A stretch of 64,000 nucleotides of DNA from Trinickia symbiotica (lineage in GTDB: Bacteria; Pseudomonadota; Gammaproteobacteria; Burkholderiales; Burkholderiaceae): NCBI RefSeq assembly GCF_002934455.1, contig NZ_PTIR01000004.1:124001-188000 (forward strand), in the 5' to 3' direction. The notes under the pieces are model-generated. The model had not been told where the DNA came from and did not search any database. It saw only the letters and a list, made by a program, of their open reading frames with translations. The position numbers and the translations under genes are program-made. Below are positions 63,663 through 64,000 of this stretch, piece after piece (positions within the stretch are counted from its first letter, which is position 1; every line of letters begins with the position of its first letter).

Positions 63663-64000
63663 CTACTCGCCGCGCGCGGGCGGCTGCGTAATGAATGAGA
63701 CCTTCGCGATGCCCGCGCGCTCGCATGCGGTGATGACGCGACCGATGAACTCGTAGCGCGTCTCCTGATCGCCGCGCACGTGCACCTCCGGCTGCGGCGT
63801 CGAGACCGAGGCCGCCTTCAGGCGAGCGAGCAGCGTCGGCGCGTCGACGCGCGCTTCGTTCCAGAAGACGTCGCCGTCGCGATTGACGGCAATCTCGATG
63901 CTCTTCGGCTGCGTCTGCAGCGGGTGGACCCGTTCCTTCGGCAACTGGAGCGGTACCGTGTGCGTGACGACGGGAATCGTGATGAGGAAGATGATCAGCA
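63663..64000 (-). CDS. ExbD/TolR-family protein, partial (5' end outside window)
   Basis: The C-terminal 112 or so residues of a second ExbD-like protein. The visible part begins inside the membrane helix (LIIFLITIPVVTHTVPLQL) and continues through the periplasmic domain (SIEIAVNRDGDVFWNEARVD) to the stop at 63663. The conserved aspartate and start codon lie beyond the right edge. ExbB and TonB genes would be expected further to the right. Confidence 0.88.
   Translation of the reverse strand, partial: LIIFLITIPVVTHTVPLQLPKERVHPLQTQPKSIEIAVNRDGDVFWNEARVDAPTLLARLKAASVSTPQPEVHVRGDQETRYEFIGRVITACERAGIAKVSFITQPPARGE

Overview
The window looks like a chromosomal stretch from a member of the Burkholderiaceae (Burkholderia sensu lato, for example Paraburkholderia or Trinickia). 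The reasons are the high G+C content, dense gene packing, the adjacent nadE and PII genes on one strand, a DUF4148 periplasmic protein, a proline-rich small protein of a type I associate with Burkholderia, an rpoN gene outside the usual lptB/hpf cluster, and a trimeric Gram-negative porin. The genus is an inference. I see no CRISPR array, insertion sequence or prophage. Almost all the content is chromosomal genes arranged as small transporter, regulator and enzyme modules.

Layout. 0-4.2 kb: a MocR-type regulator (cut by the window edge) diverges from an operon of EamA exporter, PLP aminotransferase, RidA and PhzF. 4.2-9 kb: an intergenic tandem array of short hairpins, a membrane GGDEF/EAL protein, a CHR-family chromate transporter and a small CopD-like membrane protein. 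9-16.3 kb: parE-parC (topoisomerase IV), the ABC-F ATPase uup, rubredoxin and tRNA-Arg(CCT). 16.3-17.8 kb: a small group of unrecognised short genes directly behind the tRNA. 17.8-23.2 kb: a catabolic-looking operon of CoA ligase, citryl-CoA lyase-like protein, ACS-family MFS transporter and cupin, with a divergent IclR regulator. 23.3-29.2 kb: a YqhA-family protein, a SulP transporter with a beta-carbonic anhydrase, a DUF4148 protein, and a divergent two-component system. 29.2-31.2 kb: a PEBP-family protein translationally coupled to a DHA2-type MFS transporter.

31.2-39 kb is a sigma-54 and stress region: BON-domain protein, rpoN (probably a second copy), otsA, two small proteins, a response-regulator-type sigma-54 activator, a small membrane protein and a second sigma-54 activator without a receiver domain. 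39-42.7 kb: a nitrate/sulfonate-type ABC ATPase with an internally duplicated permease but no binding protein, then a small conserved-looking gene. 42.9-45.8 kb: an EnvZ/OmpR-type two-component system divergent from a Spy/CpxP-like chaperone, with helically phased repeats between them. 46.2-48.4 kb: hisQMP-type amino-acid ABC genes without a binding protein. 49-54.7 kb: porin, glnB-nadE, a DUF482 protein, a GIY-YIG protein and an XRE-cupin regulator. 54.7-62 kb: a POT peptide transporter next to a complete yejABEF oligopeptide importer. 62-64 kb: a TPR protein and two ExbD/TolR genes, the second cut by the window edge.

The most promising leads for something undescribed are: (1) the 17.8-23.2 kb operon, whose citrate-synthase-like enzyme has lost two of the usual catalytic residues; (2) the tandem hairpin array at 4.55-4.69 kb; (3) the phased opposed repeats between the 45 kb two-component system and its Spy-like neighbour; and (4) a cluster of near-consensus DnaA boxes in front of parE. 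All functional statements come from reading motifs and gene context. No database search was run.
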